The notes beneath the pieces are model-generated. The model was given only the letters and a program-made list of their open reading frames with translations, was not told where the DNA came from and did no database searches. The position numbers and the translations under genes were made by a program. Shown here piece by piece: positions 17,168 through 25,583 of a stretch of 64,000 nt of DNA. The stretch's first letter is position 1, and every line of letters starts with the position of its first letter. The stretch covers positions 1 through 64,000 of the forward strand of contig SVSH01000002.1 in NCBI GenBank assembly GCA_015064395.1, read 5' to 3'. This DNA comes from Oscillospiraceae bacterium (lineage in GTDB: Bacteria > Bacillota > Clostridia > Oscillospirales > CAG-272).

Positions 17168-18792
17168 ATCAGATCATACAAAAAACAGGCGCGCGCGCTT
17201 GGCTGCGAAGCCCCGTGGGCATGTGCGTCGTGTTGGCGATCAGCGGCATTGTACTCGGCCTTTGCGTGTCGTTTGCCTGGGGACTTGTCGAGTGGATCGC
17301 CCTTGTGCCCGCTTTGATGATATTTTTCTCGTTGGCTCGTGATGAGCGCGTGTCCTTGCGAAAAATGTACGGCTACGGCTTTGTGTTTAACTATGCGTTT
17401 TCACTGGTGCTGTTCCATTGGTTCTTTTATATGTATCCGTTGGAATTTACGGGTGTGACGCCCATTGCGGCTCTGGCCATTGTACTGTTTGCTACGCTGG
17501 GATTGGCCCTGCTTCAGACGCTGTTTGGCGCGCTGGTTCCGGTGCTGCTTGCCATCGTTTCGCGGGGACGTGTCGTGCGACGCTTTGCCTTCTTGCAGGT
17601 GATCGTCATGGCCTCCTTGTGGTGTGTGAGAGAGTGGTGCCAGACCTTGACCTGGACGGGCGTTCCCTGGGGGCGTCTTGCTCTGGGACAGGCTGATATG
17701 CCCATTATGCTCCAAACGGCGCGGTGGTTTGGCTCGTACGCCATTACCTTCGTGATCGTTTTGGTGAGCGGTTGCGTGGCTTATGCGCTGTTGCACGCCA
17801 ATGCACGGCGGCTGTGCGCTTTGGTTGGCGTGGGTGCATTTGCTCTTCACGTTGCCGCCAGCGCAGGTCTTTTGCTGACGGATTCCTCTCGCCCGGGCGA
17901 GGGGACGATCACGGTTGCGGCCATTCAAGGCAATATCGGGTCGGCCGATAAGTGGAACACCGGCTCGAGCGAATGCTATGATATTTATTTTGCCCTGACC
18001 GAGCAGGCGGCAGAGAGGGGAGCGGACGTGATTGTCTGGCCCGAGACGGCAGTTCCGATCACGCTGGCGGACTATCCTGCGTACGTGACCGCGCTTGGCG
18101 ATCTGGCAAGGGAACACGAGGTGGTCCTTTTGCTTGGCGTGTTTGCCGACGGCGAGGACGGCGCGGAATACAACGCGATGTGCGTCATCGACGAAAAGGG
18201 AACGCTGTGGGAGCAGATCTATGCCAAGCGGCACCTTGTTCCCTTTGGAGAATACGTGCCGTTGCGGTGGCTGATCGAGATCATATGCCCGCCGTTGCTC
18301 CAAATTTCACAGCTGTCGGGAGATACGACGCCGGGAGATGAGGCATCCGTATTTGACACGGTGTACGGGCGGTTTGGCTCGTTGATCTGCTTTGATTCCA
18401 TCTACGAGCAGTTGGCCTACGACAGTGCAAGAGAGGGCGCGGAGCTGCTTTGCATCTCGACCAACGATTCCTGGTTCTTTGACAGTGCCGCGGTGCATAT
18501 GCACAACGCACAGGCGAGATTGCGTGCCATTGAAACGGGGCGGTACATTGTTCGTGCGGCCAACACGGGTGTGTCGTCTGTGATCACGGCAACCGGGCGA
18601 GAGCTCGATCGCATTCCGGCCCTGGAGGAGGGCATTCTGATGGCTGAGGTAGAACTGCGGGGCGATACGACGCTGTATACCCGCATAGGAAACTACTTTG
18701 TTTATGACTTGCTGGCCGCCATGTTGCTGTTGTTGATGGAACGAGGTGTGTGGACGATCAAGGCGAGAATGAGCAAAAACGGAAAGAAATAA
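17164..18792 (+). CDS. lnt: Apolipoprotein N-acyltransferase
   Basis: A 542-residue membrane enzyme that adds the third acyl chain to lipoproteins. About seven N-terminal helices (residues 15-240) are followed by a nitrilase domain (about 255-510) and a final helix. The catalytic triad is visible: Glu in VWPETAVP (about 293), Lys in YAKRHLVPFGEY (about 354), Cys in LICFDSIY (about 409). It is translationally coupled to the RluA gene. Lnt is rarer in Gram-positive bacteria; seven lipoprotein genes in this window offer substrates. Confidence 0.93.
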   Translation: MNQIIQKTGARAWLRSPVGMCVVLAISGIVLGLCVSFAWGLVEWIALVPALMIFFSLARDERVSLRKMYGYGFVFNYAFSLVLFHWFFYMYPLEFTGVTPIAALAIVLFATLGLALLQTLFGALVPVLLAIVSRGRVVRRFAFLQVIVMASLWCVREWCQTLTWTGVPWGRLALGQADMPIMLQTARWFGSYAITFVIVLVSGCVAYALLHANARRLCALVGVGAFALHVAASAGLLLTDSSRPGEGTITVAAIQGNIGSADKWNTGSSECYDIYFALTEQAAERGADVIVWPETAVPITLADYPAYVTALGDLAREHEVVLLLGVFADGEDGAEYNAMCVIDEKGTLWEQIYAKRHLVPFGEYVPLRWLIEIICPPLLQISQLSGDTTPGDEASVFDTVYGRFGSLICFDSIYEQLAYDSAREGAELLCISTNDSWFFDSAAVHMHNAQARLRAIETGRYIVRAANTGVSSVITATGRELDRIPALEEGILMAEVELRGDTTLYTRIGNYFVYDLLAAMLLLLMERGVWTIKARMSKNGKK

Positions 18793-18820
18793 AAAAATTT
18801 GAGAAATTTCAAAAAAAGGC

Positions 18821-18849
18821 TTGCATTTTGAAAACAACTGTGTTATAAT
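18821..18849 (+). promoter_or_regulatory. tRNA-Val promoter
   Basis: TTGCAT at 18821-18826 and TATAAT at 18844-18849, 17-bp spacer, about 20 nt before the tRNA 5' end. Confidence 0.8.
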
Positions 18850-18875
18850 AGTGCCCGTCGGTTGAAAAACCGCTC

Positions 18876-18952
18876 GGAGGCATAGCTCAGTTGGTTAGAG
18901 TACTTGCTTGACATGCAAGGGGTCACTAGTTCGAATCTAGTTGTCTCCACCA
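18876..18952 (+). tRNA. tRNA-Val (anticodon GAC)
   Basis: Acceptor GGAGGCA pairs with TGTCTCC (one G-T), D arm GCTC/GAGT, anticodon stem CTTGC/GCAAG with loop TTGACAT giving anticodon GAC, and T arm ACTAG/CTAGT with TTCGAAT loop. Discriminator A and a genome-encoded CCA end the gene at 18952. It is a single-gene unit with its own promoter and terminator. Confidence 0.93.
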
Positions 18953-18954
18953 GA

Positions 18955-18987
18955 AAAAAGCGTATTGCGAAAGCAATACGCTTTTTT
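18955..18987 (+). terminator. tRNA-Val terminator
   Basis: aaaaaagcgtattgc / gcaatacgctttttt around a GAAA tetraloop. Confidence 0.95.
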
Positions 18988-18990
18988 CAA

Positions 18991-19182
18991 CGAAATTTGC
19001 CCTTGCGGGCAAGTGAAATATTTCTGCGAAATGTGAAATACGCCTGCGGCGTGTGAAATATTCGCTTCGCGAATGTGGGCAAATTTCATTTCACATCGAA
19101 CAGAGCCGAAGGCGACGTGAGATATTTCACAATTTCCGAGAGGGAAATTATTTCACATTCGCCGCAAGGCGAATATTTCGCT
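18991..19182. repeat. GTGAAAT/hairpin repeat block
   Basis: Three direct GTGAAAT heptamers start at 19013, 19033 and 19053 (exact 20-bp period), then three inverted ATTTCAC start at 19088, 19124 and 19150. The spacers are short hairpins such as ttcgcttcgcgaa, cgcctgcggcg and attcgccgcaaggcgaat. An outer pair gaaatttgccc / gggcaaatttc encloses the first half. No gene is seen here. Confidence 0.75.
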
Positions 19183-19210
19183 TGGAAAACGAAGGGATTT
19201 GTGCTATAAT
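19182..19210 (+). promoter_or_regulatory. Promoter for the 19242 gene
   Basis: TTGGAA at 19182-19187, TATAAT at 19205-19210, 17-bp spacer, at the edge of the repeat block. Confidence 0.7.
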
Positions 19211-19241
19211 AAAGCCAACAAAACGGCGAGGAGGATACGGT

Positions 19242-19535
19242 ATGTTCAAGCGGCTACTTTACAGGAAATATATAGGAAAAACTGCTTTGGTGGGTATTTC
19301 CGTTTATTCGAGTAGCGGTGAGTTGGAAGAAAGATACCAGTATTTTGGAGAGATTATTTCCATTGATCACGTTATCTCCATAAAAACGAGCGAGGGAAGT
19401 GTAAAGACATTGCCGCCTGATATCAAATCGTTCAAAAAAGCGCCCAAGGGAATATATACGCTAAAATCCAATGGAAAACAAATTCTAAATCCGGATTTTG
19501 TGACAAGCTGGAGCATAACAAAGCCTGCGGATTGA
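19242..19535 (+). CDS. Small hypothetical beta-rich protein
   Basis: A 97-residue soluble protein starting MFKRLLYRKYIGKTALVGIS. The alternation of short beta segments (residues 12-20, 27-42, 45-55, 70-76) suggests a small SH3/Sm-like barrel, but no family is recognised. GAGGAGGAT precedes the ATG at 19242; a longer frame reads back into the repeat block and is not believed. It has its own promoter and terminator. It is convergent with the XRE gene. Confidence 0.6.
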   Translation: MFKRLLYRKYIGKTALVGISVYSSSGELEERYQYFGEIISIDHVISIKTSEGSVKTLPPDIKSFKKAPKGIYTLKSNGKQILNPDFVTSWSITKPAD

Positions 19536-19552
19536 GAACGCCATTTACGCTT

Positions 19553-19593
19553 AAACAAAAAACGCACCTGCACAGCAGATGCGTTTTTTGTTT
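19553..19593. terminator. Bidirectional terminator
   Basis: aaacaaaaaacgca / tgcgttttttgttt stem with A and T runs, serving the convergent genes on both sides. Confidence 0.85.
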
Positions 19594-19810
19594 AATTCCG
19601 ATACCTCCTCGGGTCGTCCGTTTCGCCCAGCAGATAATCGATGCTGGTATTATAAAATTTTGCTAATTGGATGAGGACGGCGGTGGGAATGTCGTTCTCG
19701 CCCGTCTCGTATTTGGAATATCCCGTTTGTGACATTCCAAGCATTTTGGCAATTTGTGTTTGATTCAGGTCTTTGTCTTCTCTTAGGTCGCGGATCCGAT
19801 TGTATTTCAT
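19592..19810 (-). CDS. Small XRE-family regulator
   Basis: A 72-residue Cro/cI-type HTH protein (LNQTQIAKMLGMSQTGYSKYE, at about residues 14-34) ending IDYLLGETDDP, typical of small clostridial regulators. The ATG at 19810 has GGGAGG upstream; a TTG four codons earlier would bury that site. It is divergent from the DUF4234 gene, whose promoter carries an inverted repeat (19879-19895) that may be its operator. Confidence 0.8.
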   Translation of the reverse strand: MKYNRIRDLREDKDLNQTQIAKMLGMSQTGYSKYETGENDIPTAVLIQLAKFYNTSIDYLLGETDDPRRYRN

Positions 19811-19870
19811 ATAGCCTCCCAAACAGATAGCGTTCTCTGCTCTTATTATATTTTAATCTGTTTCAGGGTA

Positions 19871-19899
19871 TTGACATTTAACCTAAACCAGGTTATAAT
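19871..19899 (+). promoter_or_regulatory. Consensus promoter, distal, upstream of DUF4234 gene
   Basis: Perfect TTGACA (19871-19876) and TATAAT (19894-19899), 17-bp spacer that contains an inverted repeat. Confidence 0.8.
19879..19895. promoter_or_regulatory. Candidate operator in promoter spacer
   Basis: TAACCT-aaacc-AGGTTA, perfect 6-bp arms, lying between the -35 and -10 boxes and touching the latter. Binding here would block RNA polymerase. Confidence 0.5.
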
Positions 19900-19931
19900 A
19901 TTTGTGGGCAGTGGAGATGCTTGAAAATTTC

Positions 19932-19960
19932 TTGACTTTCCGCTGATTTTCCAGTATAAT
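19932..19960 (+). promoter_or_regulatory. Proximal promoter of DUF4234 gene
   Basis: TTGACT at 19932-19937, TATAAT at 19955-19960, 17-bp spacer. Confidence 0.75.
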
Positions 19961-19992
19961 GAAAATACCATATTACCACAAAGGAGAATACC

Positions 19993-20442
19993 ATGGCACA
20001 ATATGACAAGTACGGCGAACCGATCCAGGAGTACGCACCGGCGAAGCTGAAGACGAACAGAAATATGTGGAAGCTGATGATATTGACGATTCTGACGCTC
20101 GGTATTTATAGCATTGCTTTCTTTATGCCGCTTTCGTTTGATCTGGATAAGGCGGCGCCCAAGCCTGACCGCTCCAAGACGATGAACTACCTTTTTGCAT
20201 ATGTCATTTCGCTTTTTACGTTTTCCATCGTGTTGATTATTTGGAATTATCATATTGCAGAACGTATTGAAGAAGCGTTGGCACAGCGCAATATTGAGTA
20301 TGAATTTAGTACAAGCGATTTTTGGATCTGGTATTTTGTCGGATCGTTTTTCCTCGTTGGGCCGTTTGTGTATTTCCACAAGCTGTGCCGCGCCATGAAC
20401 CTCATTTGCGCGGATTACAACGAAAAGGTCGGCGCGAAATAA
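19993..20442 (+). CDS. DUF4234-type membrane protein
   Basis: A 149-residue protein. After a polar N-terminus (MAQYDKYGEPIQEYAP) come three to four hydrophobic segments; the second region carries ILTLGIYSIAFF, the mark of DUF4234-like proteins. The function is unknown. It has two tandem promoters, and the distal one holds a candidate operator for the divergent XRE regulator, so it may be conditionally expressed. AAAGGAG precedes the ATG. Confidence 0.7.
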   Translation: MAQYDKYGEPIQEYAPAKLKTNRNMWKLMILTILTLGIYSIAFFMPLSFDLDKAAPKPDRSKTMNYLFAYVISLFTFSIVLIIWNYHIAERIEEALAQRNIEYEFSTSDFWIWYFVGSFFLVGPFVYFHKLCRAMNLICADYNEKVGAK

Positions 20443-20494
20443 AAAAGTCCTTAGGTATAAGATACATTCCTTATCAAAAAGAAGGAGGACGAGG

Positions 20495-22411
20495 ATGAAA
20501 AAACTGCTTGCGATGGTGCTGTGTGCACTGCTTGTATTGTCTTTGATTTCATGTATGCCGCAAAACAGCGAAACGCCGCCTGCGGATGAGCCGGACACGA
20601 CACCCGAGGACGGGACGGAGGCCGGGGACGCGGATGAGGGTGAAGGCAAGGACGAAGGTAAGGAAGAGGGCAAGGATGAGGATCAGCCGAGCAAGCCTTC
20701 CGGGGGTTCCTCCAATACCGAACCTTCGGACAAGGAAGACACGTCTGATCAGGATGATCCCGGCAATCATCCCGGTCCTTATTCGCATGGATTGGAGTAT
20801 TTTCCCTGGCGCGAGGATGATGGTAGGTACGTTTGTGCTGTTATGAGCATGGGAAGCTGCACGGATTCGGAGGTGGTGATTCCCGATCTGTATGACGGTT
20901 GCATTGTTGTGGGCATTTTGGAGGAAGCGTTCCGTAATCGCGGAAATATTACGTCGGTGACGTTGCCGTTTATGTTGACATCGATCGGCGACCAGGCATT
21001 TTGGGGCTGCACGTCACTCAAAACTGTTACCTTCAGGTCAACGGTGACTGATATTGGTAACAGAGCATTTTACAACTGCTCATCGTTGGGGACGATCGCG
21101 CTCCCCACAGGACTCCAGCGGATTGGAAAGGAGGCGTTTGCCGACTGTTCTGCTCTTACGTCCGTACGCATTCCCGATAGCGTGACCACGTTGGGAGAGG
21201 GCGCTTTTTTGAATTGTTCCTCACTCGCCCAGGTTACACTTTCGGAGAGTATGACGCGAATTGAGACAGAGACCTTTGCCACGTGTCCCGCACTGACTTC
21301 TATCCGTATTCCCGTTGGGATCACATATATTTCCGAAAATGCATTTTTCGGCACTGACGGTATGATGCGTGTGGAGAACGGGATTCATTATTTGGATCGC
21401 CGCGTGGTCGGATGCGATGCTGACGTTGAGCATGCCGTTCTGCGTGACGATACGGAAGTGATCGAAGCGCGCGCCTTCCAGGGAAATGGGCAATTAAAGG
21501 CTGTTTCCATCCCGGCAAGTGTAACGCGCATAGGAGAGGAAGCTTTTCTGGGATGTTCTGCCCTGGAGAGCATCGCTTTGCCGGATGATGTGAAAAGAAT
21601 TGAAAAAGGTACCTTCCAGTGGTGCGGTTCACTTCGAACCATTGATTTTCCCAATGCTTTGGTTTATATCGGAGAGCGAGCGTTCTCCAATTGCGAGGCT
21701 TTGAGGGAAATCACGGTTCCCGCTTCGGTCGTATCCCTTGGAGAGGCGGTATTTAAGGAATGCTACGCACTGGAACGCGTTCGCTTACCGGATGGTTTAA
21801 CGCGAGTTGAAAACAGTACGTTTGATTCTTGCTATGCGCTATCGTCAATTACGTTGCCCACGCAGCTCAAGGAGATCGGTCAGAAGGCCTTTTATTCCTG
21901 CGACGCTCTGCAGGAGATCGTTTTGCCCGACGGCGTGGAGCAGGTGGGTGAATATGCGTTTGCCGCTTGTGATGCTCTTGTGCACGTGACACTGGCTGAT
22001 GGCATCACGAATATTGGGAGCTATGCGTTTTGGTGCTGTTTTTCCTTGGAGCGTATTGTTATGCCCAAGCAACTCAAAACGCTTGGAGAACAAGTATTTT
22101 CTAATTGCCAAAAGCTTCGGGAGGTCACCTTCTCTGACGGTGTAGAGAGCATTGGAGACTATGCATTTGCGGGAACGAATTTGAACTTTTTGATTCTTCC
22201 CAAGAGCATCCGATCGCTCAGTGATTTGATGTTTCGGGAAGGAGATTCGGTCACTTGTCTGTACTATATGGGTTCGGCTGAGGATTGGGCGCGAGTGACG
22301 GGCGGGCAAAGTGAAAGACTCGCTTCGCTCGTTGCCTTCTATTCCGAAACGCAGCCGCAAGGTTCGGGTCGTTTTTGGCACTGGGTAGACGGTATTCCGA
22401 CACTTTGGTGA
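20495..22411 (+). CDS. BspA-like leucine-rich-repeat lipoprotein
   Basis: A 638-residue surface protein: signal peptide with lipobox LISC (Cys about 20), an acidic low-complexity linker (residues 25-85, rich in D, E, G, K, P), then about 17 LRR_5 (BspA type) repeats of 23 residues between about 125 and 590, with recurring I(G/E)..AF..C..L..(V/I).(L/I)P. Such proteins mediate adhesion in gut and oral bacteria. The ATG follows AAGGAGG. It may be cotranscribed with the DUF4234 gene (52 nt away), and a strong terminator follows. Confidence 0.88.
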   Translation: MKKLLAMVLCALLVLSLISCMPQNSETPPADEPDTTPEDGTEAGDADEGEGKDEGKEEGKDEDQPSKPSGGSSNTEPSDKEDTSDQDDPGNHPGPYSHGLEYFPWREDDGRYVCAVMSMGSCTDSEVVIPDLYDGCIVVGILEEAFRNRGNITSVTLPFMLTSIGDQAFWGCTSLKTVTFRSTVTDIGNRAFYNCSSLGTIALPTGLQRIGKEAFADCSALTSVRIPDSVTTLGEGAFLNCSSLAQVTLSESMTRIETETFATCPALTSIRIPVGITYISENAFFGTDGMMRVENGIHYLDRRVVGCDADVEHAVLRDDTEVIEARAFQGNGQLKAVSIPASVTRIGEEAFLGCSALESIALPDDVKRIEKGTFQWCGSLRTIDFPNALVYIGERAFSNCEALREITVPASVVSLGEAVFKECYALERVRLPDGLTRVENSTFDSCYALSSITLPTQLKEIGQKAFYSCDALQEIVLPDGVEQVGEYAFAACDALVHVTLADGITNIGSYAFWCCFSLERIVMPKQLKTLGEQVFSNCQKLREVTFSDGVESIGDYAFAGTNLNFLILPKSIRSLSDLMFREGDSVTCLYYMGSAEDWARVTGGQSERLASLVAFYSETQPQGSGRFWHWVDGIPTLW

Positions 22412-22430
22412 GATGATAAAGATACAGAAA

Positions 22431-22457
22431 AAGGACACCTCGGGTGTCCTTTTTTCT
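22431..22457 (+). terminator. Terminator of the LRR lipoprotein gene
   Basis: aaggacacc/ggtgtcctt stem followed by TTTTTT. Confidence 0.9.
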
Positions 22458-22661
22458 ATTCTTTCGTGTAGCGATGTAGCCAATTTGCTTTTGACGTTAA
22501 CGGCGGATCCTTTGTTGAGAGTGCCGAAATGAAAGAAAATACGATTTTGGCACTGTCAAGATATGCTTGTCTTTGTACAATAAGATCGTTACAGTGTGCC
22601 AGGGGAGTAGCCCGCGCTGTCTTGGGGCTGTGGCGAAATGGTCAAAAAGAAAGGAGAACAT

Positions 22662-22712
22662 ATGAAGACAAGTATGAAGAAAAGAGGAGAGACATGGGAG
22701 GTGGCGGCATGA
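22662..22712 (+). CDS. Sixteen-codon leader ORF before the tail gene
   Basis: Encodes MKTSMKKRGETWEVAA. It has a strong AAAGGAG five nt upstream, and its TGA overlaps the ATG of the following phage-type gene (ATGA at 22709-22712). It could act as a translational coupler or be the remnant of a lost gene. It is too short to judge by coding statistics. Confidence 0.45.
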   Translation: MKTSMKKRGETWEVAA

Positions 22713-24811
22713 TCAAGGGTTTTGTGCAGGGACAGACGCTCAAGCTGGCCGGGGCGCATATCGTGTCGGACACGCTGGATTATTTGGTGGCGCGATTCTC
22801 ATTTTTCGGCGACGACTGGACGGGACTTCACAAGTGGGTGCATCTGCAAAAGGGAGATCAGCTCTATGCCATCAAGCTGACGGATGATGCCACAAGAAAA
22901 GAGGATCATCTCAATTTGTCGGCCGGTGAGTGGTCGGTGTGGCTTCACGGCAACGAGACGGTGGACGGTCAGGTGATCGAGCGCATCACCACCAACGCAT
23001 GCACCTTCACGGTCGAGCAGAGCGGTGCCTTGGAGGGGGAGGCATTTGAGCAGCTTCCCGCAAGTGAGGCGGAGCAGCTGGATGCCCGCATTGCGGCACT
23101 GGAGAATGCCGAGCGTGAGGAGCAGGATCTGCCGTGCGTGTCGGCCGAGGACGAGGGCAAGCTACTGGAGGTCGTGGACGGACAGTGGCAGGCGGTGGAG
23201 GTTCCGATCGCACACAAAACGGTGGAGGATGCCCTGAGTGAGGAGAGTGACAATCTGGTAACGAGCCGTGCCATCGCCGAGGCTTTGGAGCAATACGCCA
23301 AAAAGACCGGAGCTGTGCTGTGCGATGAGGCGCAAGAACTCACCGACGCGCAAAAGGAAAGGGCGAGAGTCAATATCGATGCGCTGGGGTGCCATGCGTT
23401 GCAGCCGGCCATCGACGAGGCGCTGGCGCAGGCAAAGGAAAGCGGTGCGTTTGACGGTCGTGACGGCGAGGACGGTATTACGCCGCTGTTGCGCATCAAC
23501 GAGGAGAGCGGCGAGTGGGAGTGCTCGTACGATCAGAAACAGACGTGGCTATCGTTGGGGGTCAAGGCCACGGCGATGCCCGAGTTTTCGGAGCAAAACA
23601 AGATCGATCCCAAATACATCGACGCCGAATGGCTGGCGACGAAAGAGACCGTGAGCGGAGGTGACGAGGTGTGGTCGGAGCGTGAGCTGGCCTTTACCTC
23701 CAAGCAAAAGCTGCTGCCTTATTCGGGGCTTCGCGTGTTGCTCGGCATCACGTATGACGTTCATTGGAACGGCGTCGTATATCCTTGCGTGGCATTTGAA
23801 CAGGACAGCGAGCTGTTTTTGGGCAACCGCGATCTTCTCGCGGGAGCGAGTGGAACGCTTGTTCCGACGGATGCGCCCTTCTGTTTCTCGGGTTACGGTG
23901 AGACCATCAACATGGTCACAAAAGAGACGAGTGCCGCGACGACGGTAACGGTGATGGTCGAGACGCATAAGGAGTATACCTACAATAAGCTCCCCCCGGA
24001 GTATCTGCCGGATGACATTGGGGGCTCGATTGACGTAACTGCCCAGCCGGGGCAGACGATCGTTGTCAAGGAGGTAGACGAGAACGGAAAGCCGACAGCG
24101 TGGGAGAGTGCTGATTATCAAGAGAAGATATGCTATACAGAGGTGGTGGAGGCGGACATTGTGCCCGAAACTACATTTACCGCATCTTACAATTCTGCGT
24201 TCGGAATGTACATATTCTCTTTGCCCGCGTTTGAACTCGAAGCGGGCAAGACGTACACCGTCGTTTTCGATGGAGTAGAATATGTCTGTGTTGCAAGATC
24301 CGGCGCAATGCAAGGAATCAATTACATCAGCATAGGAAATGAAATGCTTGTAGGTGGCGCAAATACCGGCGAGCCGTGTGCGGTATCTCACCTTACCGAT
24401 ATGGGCGTGTATGCCGTTCAATGTATGGACGAAAATGAACACACGCTTCGTGTGGCGGGCAAGAAGACGGTAAACCATAAAATTCCGCAGGAATACCTGC
24501 CCAAGAGTGATTTTTTGTTGGACTGCTCTTACTCTCCCACAGGCGGTTTTCCAATTCTGCGTACGCCTTGGGAGGACATCATTGAAGCGGCCAAAGCCGG
24601 AAAAAACATTTATGCGACTTTGGCTACGACGTCGTCAACGGGAGAGAGCAGCTATGCCATCGTTCGATATTATCGCTGTATTATACTGCAATACGCTACG
24701 GACGGATCGCAAGGTTGTTCCATCTTTCTCGTCGGCTGTGACGATTTGGGCAGTCAGCAATACATCGGATGGTATCGCAACGAGGAGGGAGAAACGGTCT
24801 TTGTTGCTTGA
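22709..24811 (+). CDS. Phage tail/baseplate appendage protein (orphan)
   Basis: A 700-residue protein. The N-terminal ~130 residues (IKGFVQGQTLKLAG, DDWTGLHKWVH, HLNLSAGEWSVWLHG, RITTNACTFTV) match the pattern of baseplate/receptor-binding phage proteins of the BppU type. A collagen-like bit DGRDGEDG (about 250) follows, then two related beta domains (about 335-430 and 480-620), each followed by a KLPPEYLP/KIPQEYLP linker. The ATG at 22709 follows GGGAGG. No other phage genes adjoin it: an LRR lipoprotein precedes and yetF follows. It is an intact frame, either a remnant or domesticated. Confidence 0.8.
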   Translation: MIKGFVQGQTLKLAGAHIVSDTLDYLVARFSFFGDDWTGLHKWVHLQKGDQLYAIKLTDDATRKEDHLNLSAGEWSVWLHGNETVDGQVIERITTNACTFTVEQSGALEGEAFEQLPASEAEQLDARIAALENAEREEQDLPCVSAEDEGKLLEVVDGQWQAVEVPIAHKTVEDALSEESDNLVTSRAIAEALEQYAKKTGAVLCDEAQELTDAQKERARVNIDALGCHALQPAIDEALAQAKESGAFDGRDGEDGITPLLRINEESGEWECSYDQKQTWLSLGVKATAMPEFSEQNKIDPKYIDAEWLATKETVSGGDEVWSERELAFTSKQKLLPYSGLRVLLGITYDVHWNGVVYPCVAFEQDSELFLGNRDLLAGASGTLVPTDAPFCFSGYGETINMVTKETSAATTVTVMVETHKEYTYNKLPPEYLPDDIGGSIDVTAQPGQTIVVKEVDENGKPTAWESADYQEKICYTEVVEADIVPETTFTASYNSAFGMYIFSLPAFELEAGKTYTVVFDGVEYVCVARSGAMQGINYISIGNEMLVGGANTGEPCAVSHLTDMGVYAVQCMDENEHTLRVAGKKTVNHKIPQEYLPKSDFLLDCSYSPTGGFPILRTPWEDIIEAAKAGKNIYATLATTSSTGESSYAIVRYYRCIILQYATDGSQGCSIFLVGCDDLGSQQYIGWYRNEEGETVFVA

Positions 24812-24910
24812 TCATTGATGTGAGAAAAAGAGGAAGCGCTCGTTCTTGCATACAAACGTGACGAAACGGGGATTTTATACAGAAAAGGTTATCCAAAAGG
24901 AGGCACGCCC

Positions 24911-25582
24911 GTGATCACAGTCTTTATTCGCACCATACTCATTTATCTGATGGTCACGGGAGCGATGCGGCTGATGGGCAAGCGGCAGATCGGAGAGCTG
25001 GAGGTATCGGAATTGATCACCACGCTATTGCTCTCCGAGATCGCCACGTTGCCCATCGAAAACCCTGAGGTGCCGGTATTATACGCCGTTATCCCCATTG
25101 TCACGTTACTGACGACTGAGGTATGCATGGCGGTGCTTCTGTCCCGCTTTCCGAAAGTTCGGAAAAAGATCGAGGCGCCGCCCAGCATGCTCATCTGCGA
25201 CGGGCACCTGGATCAGCGGGAGCTGCTTCGCAACCGCCTTTCCATCGAGGAGCTGATCGCCTCGCTTCGTCAGCAGGGGGTGGGGGATCCCAATGAGGTG
25301 GCATACGCCATTCTGGAGAAGAACGGGCAGATGTCGCTCATCCTCAAGGAGGAGCACCGTCCTGTGACGCTGTCGGATCTGTCGAGGACGCCCCGGCGCG
25401 AGGGCATGATGCATCTGATCATCAGCGATGGGGAGATCAATGAATATAACCTGAAATTGCTGGGGCGTGACGAGGCCTGGCTGTCTGCCTTGCTCCAAAA
25501 AAAGCACCTACGACAGAGCGAGGTGCTGTATCTGCTATGTAACGATGCGGGCAAGGTGTCAGTACTGAAAAAGGAGGAGTGA
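24911..25582 (+). CDS. YetF/DUF421 membrane protein
   Basis: A 223-residue protein with three N-terminal membrane helices (residues 1-85) containing MRLMGKRQIGELEVSELI and a soluble DUF421 domain (about 90-215). YetF-like proteins occur in spore formers; their molecular role is unsettled. It uses GTG at 24911 behind AAAGGAGG. The next gene begins 2 nt after its stop, as in other clostridia where DUF421 and DUF4363 genes pair. Confidence 0.88.
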   Translation: MITVFIRTILIYLMVTGAMRLMGKRQIGELEVSELITTLLLSEIATLPIENPEVPVLYAVIPIVTLLTTEVCMAVLLSRFPKVRKKIEAPPSMLICDGHLDQRELLRNRLSIEELIASLRQQGVGDPNEVAYAILEKNGQMSLILKEEHRPVTLSDLSRTPRREGMMHLIISDGEINEYNLKLLGRDEAWLSALLQKKHLRQSEVLYLLCNDAGKVSVLKKEE

Positions 25583-25583
25583 G

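Noticed and set aside
18991..19182. Possible CRISPR array
   Set aside because: The repeated unit is only 7 bp, the spacers are palindromic and 13 bp, and it inverts half-way; no cas genes are present.
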